Source of the DNA: an uncultured Candidatus Peregrinibacteria bacterium
GTDB taxonomy: Bacteria > Patescibacteriota > JACMRA01
Direction: 5' to 3'
Assembly (NCBI GenBank): GCA_937127165.1
Contig: CAKZLR010000018.1
Span: forward strand, 1-34,346
Length of the DNA: 34,346 nt
Positions within the stretch are counted from its first letter, which is position 1. Every line of letters begins with the position of its first letter. The translations under genes were made by a program, and so were the position numbers. This document shows, one piece after another, positions 31,621 through 34,346 of the stretch. The notes beneath the pieces were generated by a model that saw only the letters and a program-made list of their open reading frames with translations, ran no database searches and was not told where the DNA came from.

Positions 31621-34346
31621 ATGAACCAAGACTCAAACCAAAATAATCAAGTTGACAATATTGAGACTCAATCTACCCATCCTTATAAGGATATCGAGAC
31701 TTATTGGCAGAAACTTTGGTTTGAAAATAACCTTTACCGGGCCGTTGATTTTGATGATCGTCCTAAAAAATATATTTTAACCGAATTTCCTTACCCATCG
31801 GGTGTTAGTTTGCATATTGGTCATGTTTTTCGTTATACAGTACCGGATGTATACGCTAGGTTTTTAAGAATGAATGGTTATAACGTGCTTTTTCCGATGG
31901 GTTGGGATGCTTTTGGTTTACCCACTGAGGAGCGAGCTAGGAAGGAAGGCAAGAATCCCAAGATCATCACTAAAGAAAACATTGCTAACTTTAAGCAACA
32001 AGTTCTGCGAATGGGTTATGGTTTTGACTGGGACAGAGAGTTTTCTACAACTGATGAAAATTATTACAAGTGGACTCAGTGGATTTTTGGCGAGTTTTAT
32101 AAAGCTGGTTTAGCCGAACAAAAAGAAACTGAAGTGTGGTGGTGTCCTGAAATGGGGACTGTGTTGTCTAACGAAGAGGTGTTAGATGGTCCAAATGGAA
32201 CCAAAATTAGTGAACGAGGTGAGTATCCGGTTTATCGCAAAAAGATGAAGCAGTGGGTTTTGAGGATGCCAGAATATGCCGAAAAATTACTTAGCGGTCT
32301 AGAAGAAACTCATTTTCCAGAACATGTTAAGGAGATGCAACGAAATTGGATTGGTAAAAGCGAAGGTTGCACGGTCAGATGGGAAGTAGAAACAACTACA
32401 AAAAGCAGAAAGCAGAAAGCAAAAATTGTAATTTTACACGGTTTTCGAGGTAGTTCCCAGAGTATTTATATTCCTTGGCTTAAATCTAGGTTAGAAGACT
32501 TTGGTTGTGAAGTAGTGGCTTTGGATTTGCCTAATTTTACAGATCCAGACGAACAAGAATGTGTTGATTTCGTTTTAAACTCAGTTAAATTTGGCAACAA
32601 CACAATCATTTTAGGTCATAGTCTTGGTTCTGTACTAGCCCTCAAAGTTTTAGAAAAACTAGATCAGCCGATTTTAGGTTTGGTTACCACTGGCGGCTTT
32701 GTGTCTCCAGACTTTTTGGACAAAAACATCAATGTGCGGCCGTTTACCCATAAGTGGAATTGGAATTTTGACTTTGCAAAAATCAAGGCGAATACCACTT
32801 TTGTTAAGTGTTTGCAATCTTCTTCTGATCCAGTTATTTCTACCGCTCAAGCTCAGGCTTTGGTGCAAGCTGTGGAAGGCGAGCTGATAATTGTGGAAGC
32901 TAAAGGACATTTTAGTGATCAGATTGAACCTAGTGTTTGGAGTGTCTTTGAGCAAGTTTTACGAAAGGAAGCACTCCACCTTACAAGCATCTCTCAAGAG
33001 GAAAGTTTGATAGTTGAAACCTTTACTACCCGAGTTGATACCATCTTTGCGGTTACTTTTTTGGTGTTGTCTCCCGAGCATCCTTTGGTTTTACAACTAA
33101 CTATCGAGGAAAACTTACCAAAGGTACGAGTTTATTTGCAAGAAGTGCAAAACAAAAGTGACCGAGAAAGACAAATTGGGGCTGAAAAAACTGGAGTCTT
33201 TACCGGGAGTTATGCTATTAATCCAATTACAAAAGATAAAGTGCCAATTTGGATTAGTGATTATGTACTTGGCAGTTACGGTACTGGAGCGATTATGGCG
33301 GTTCCGGGGCACGATGAGCGAGATTTTGAGTTTGCCCAAAAGTTTGGGCTGAAAATTTTAGAAAACGTAAAACCCATAAGTGGAGAAAAAACTAGCAAAG
33401 TTTTTACTGATTACGGCGTTTTATTTAACTCAGGAGAGTATTCCGGTTTAACCAGTGAGGAGGCTAAAGAAAAATTAATCCAAAAATTGGAAGCTGAAGG
33501 CAGAGGTAAGCGAGAAATCAATTATAAATTCCGTGATTGGGTCTTTAGCCGTCAGCGATATTGGGGTGAGCCATTTCCGTTTGAGTATATTAAGATTAAA
33601 GATGGTTTAGTAGATTTTGAGAAACTAGACGAACAACTAAAAAACTCAGGTCGGATTGGTGTCGTTAACTGTGTTGTTGTTAATTCCCAAGGTCAAATTT
33701 TGCTTCAAAGGAGATCGGCGACTTTTGACTTGATTGGCGGGCATATAGGGGAAGGTGAAACTATTTCGCAGGCGATGCAACGAAAGATTAAAGAAGAGAT
33801 TGGTTGTGATCTAGGTCAAGTTTTGTATTATTTAGGCTTTACTGAAATGAATCTTAGTGAGGATAATAAAAAACTGAATTTTGTTTTTATAGTTACAGTT
33901 AAACATGAGCCAAAGATTCAAAAACCAGAAAAAGTTAGTGAGATGATGTGGGTCAAGGCTGACCAGATTTTAAATTTTGTTGTTCCTCAGTCTCAATATA
34001 CAGTTTATTTTCCTAGCTGGCAACAAAAAGATTTTGTGAAAGAATTTATAGCACAAAATAGAGATTCTTATATTGTTGATGTTTTGTCACAGGCTTTTGA
34101 TTGGATAAACAAAAATTTTTCGGGGTTATCTTTGACCGAAATTGACGGCGAGCTCCATAAGATCAGACTTCTTGATACTACTGAACTACCTTTAATTTTG
34201 CCGGATGTAGAAGACTATTTGCCGTCACCAGAAGGCCGATCTCCTCTTGGCAAGGTAGATTGGATAAACATTCGAGATGAGCAGGGTAGGGTGATTGGTC
34301 GACGAGAACCAGACACCATGCCTAACTGGGCTGGAAGTAGTTGGTA
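31621..34346 (+). CDS. leuS: Leucine--tRNA ligase with inserted alpha/beta hydrolase and NUDIX domains (incomplete at window edge)
   Basis: The first 908 residues are visible and the gene runs off the right edge. The N-terminal catalytic part has FPYPSGVSLHIGH with HIGH at 65-68, PMGWDAFGLPTEERA, and then NWIGKSEG. The editing domain is interrupted after about residue 260 by an alpha/beta hydrolase of RBBP9/YdeN type (about 267-450): GHSLG (S334), the SSSDPVIS acid and the KGHFSD histidine complete a triad. Editing resumes with ETFTTRVDTIFAVTFLVLSP and GTGAIMAVPGHDERD. After FSRQRYWGEPFPFEYIK a NUDIX domain (about 677-835) is inserted. Its box begins GGHIGEGE (G706) and continues to RKIKEEIG, with Lys in place of the catalytic Glu of RE. 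LeuS resumes at LPLILPDVEDYLP and REPDTMPNWAGSSW. KMSKS lies beyond the edge. Confidence 0.93.
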   Translation, partial: MNQDSNQNNQVDNIETQSTHPYKDIETYWQKLWFENNLYRAVDFDDRPKKYILTEFPYPSGVSLHIGHVFRYTVPDVYARFLRMNGYNVLFPMGWDAFGLPTEERARKEGKNPKIITKENIANFKQQVLRMGYGFDWDREFSTTDENYYKWTQWIFGEFYKAGLAEQKETEVWWCPEMGTVLSNEEVLDGPNGTKISERGEYPVYRKKMKQWVLRMPEYAEKLLSGLEETHFPEHVKEMQRNWIGKSEGCTVRWEVETTTKSRKQKAKIVILHGFRGSSQSIYIPWLKSRLEDFGCEVVALDLPNFTDPDEQECVDFVLNSVKFGNNTIILGHSLGSVLALKVLEKLDQPILGLVTTGGFVSPDFLDKNINVRPFTHKWNWNFDFAKIKANTTFVKCLQSSSDPVISTAQAQALVQAVEGELIIVEAKGHFSDQIEPSVWSVFEQVLRKEALHLTSISQEESLIVETFTTRVDTIFAVTFLVLSPEHPLVLQLTIEENLPKVRVYLQEVQNKSDRERQIGAEKTGVFTGSYAINPITKDKVPIWISDYVLGSYGTGAIMAVPGHDERDFEFAQKFGLKILENVKPISGEKTSKVFTDYGVLFNSGEYSGLTSEEAKEKLIQKLEAEGRGKREINYKFRDWVFSRQRYWGEPFPFEYIKIKDGLVDFEKLDEQLKNSGRIGVVNCVVVNSQGQILLQRRSATFDLIGGHIGEGETISQAMQRKIKEEIGCDLGQVLYYLGFTEMNLSEDNKKLNFVFIVTVKHEPKIQKPEKVSEMMWVKADQILNFVVPQSQYTVYFPSWQQKDFVKEFIAQNRDSYIVDVLSQAFDWINKNFSGLSLTEIDGELHKIRLLDTTELPLILPDVEDYLPSPEGRSPLGKVDWINIRDEQGRVIGRREPDTMPNWAGSSW

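Noticed and set aside
1..34346. CRISPR arrays, insertion sequences, phage genes or attachment sites
   Set aside because: I saw no regularly spaced repeats, transposase motifs, integrases or phage structural genes. The tandem repeats found have two or three copies only.

Overview
This AT-rich window most resembles a Candidate Phyla Radiation (Patescibacteria) genome, perhaps of the Microgenomates/Dojkabacteria type. I infer this from gene style and cannot place it firmly. The supporting traits are a TGS-less ThrS, TrbC/VirB2-like and YibE/F-like membrane proteins, a solitary PilB ATPase, small Wzz-like and rhomboid proteins, and almost no metabolic pathway genes. The standard code fits, since TGA works as a stop, for example in the 4-nt overlap at 2841. 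Two tRNA genes carry an encoded CCA.

Layout. 1-3.4 kb: pheA; tRNA-Arg followed by rsmH on the minus strand; a Wzz-like and rhomboid pair. 3.4-8 kb: thrS, a long spacer with a broken ORF, a class II glutamine amidotransferase, a two-helix membrane protein and tRNA-Lys. 8.2-12.4 kb: a DciA-like small protein diverging from def, a YibE/F-like membrane protein, then a TPR-like membrane protein with ruvA. 12.6-15.2 kb: a two-gene operon encoding a ribonucleotide-reductase-derived protein without the catalytic barrel (with a degenerate NUDIX-like and a TSCPD-like domain) and a second TSCPD-like protein. 15.6-22.8 kb, minus strand: an RDD protein behind a ValS C-terminal half, an unknown protein, grpE, and a UvrD-like helicase that lacks its second motor half. 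23.2-24.4 kb: a decayed short-chain dehydrogenase and a decayed small exported-protein gene. 24.4-31 kb: pilB, a class III aminotransferase, a VirB2-like protein, an M16 peptidase, and ppa-secG. 31.6 kb to the right edge: leuS, incomplete.

Most notable. Two class I aminoacyl-tRNA synthetases are interrupted by whole enzyme domains. The ValS half (16361-19924) carries a HAD phosphatase-like domain, an alpha/beta hydrolase with an apparently complete Ser-Asp-His triad, and a NUDIX domain with a complete box. LeuS (31621 onward) carries the same pair, alpha/beta hydrolase then NUDIX, at different insertion points. The ValS gene also lacks the N-terminal half with the HIGH motif and editing domain, and nothing upstream in the window supplies it. 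With the degenerate NUDIX-like domain in the reductase-derived protein, this makes three grafts of nucleotide-hydrolase-type domains in about 20 kb.

The window also shows gene decay: a reading-frame-broken dehydrogenase, at least three smaller ORF remnants, a truncated helicase, long AT-rich spacers and several perfect short tandem duplications. Several genes have a promoter -10 box only 6-10 nt from the start codon, which suggests leaderless mRNAs.
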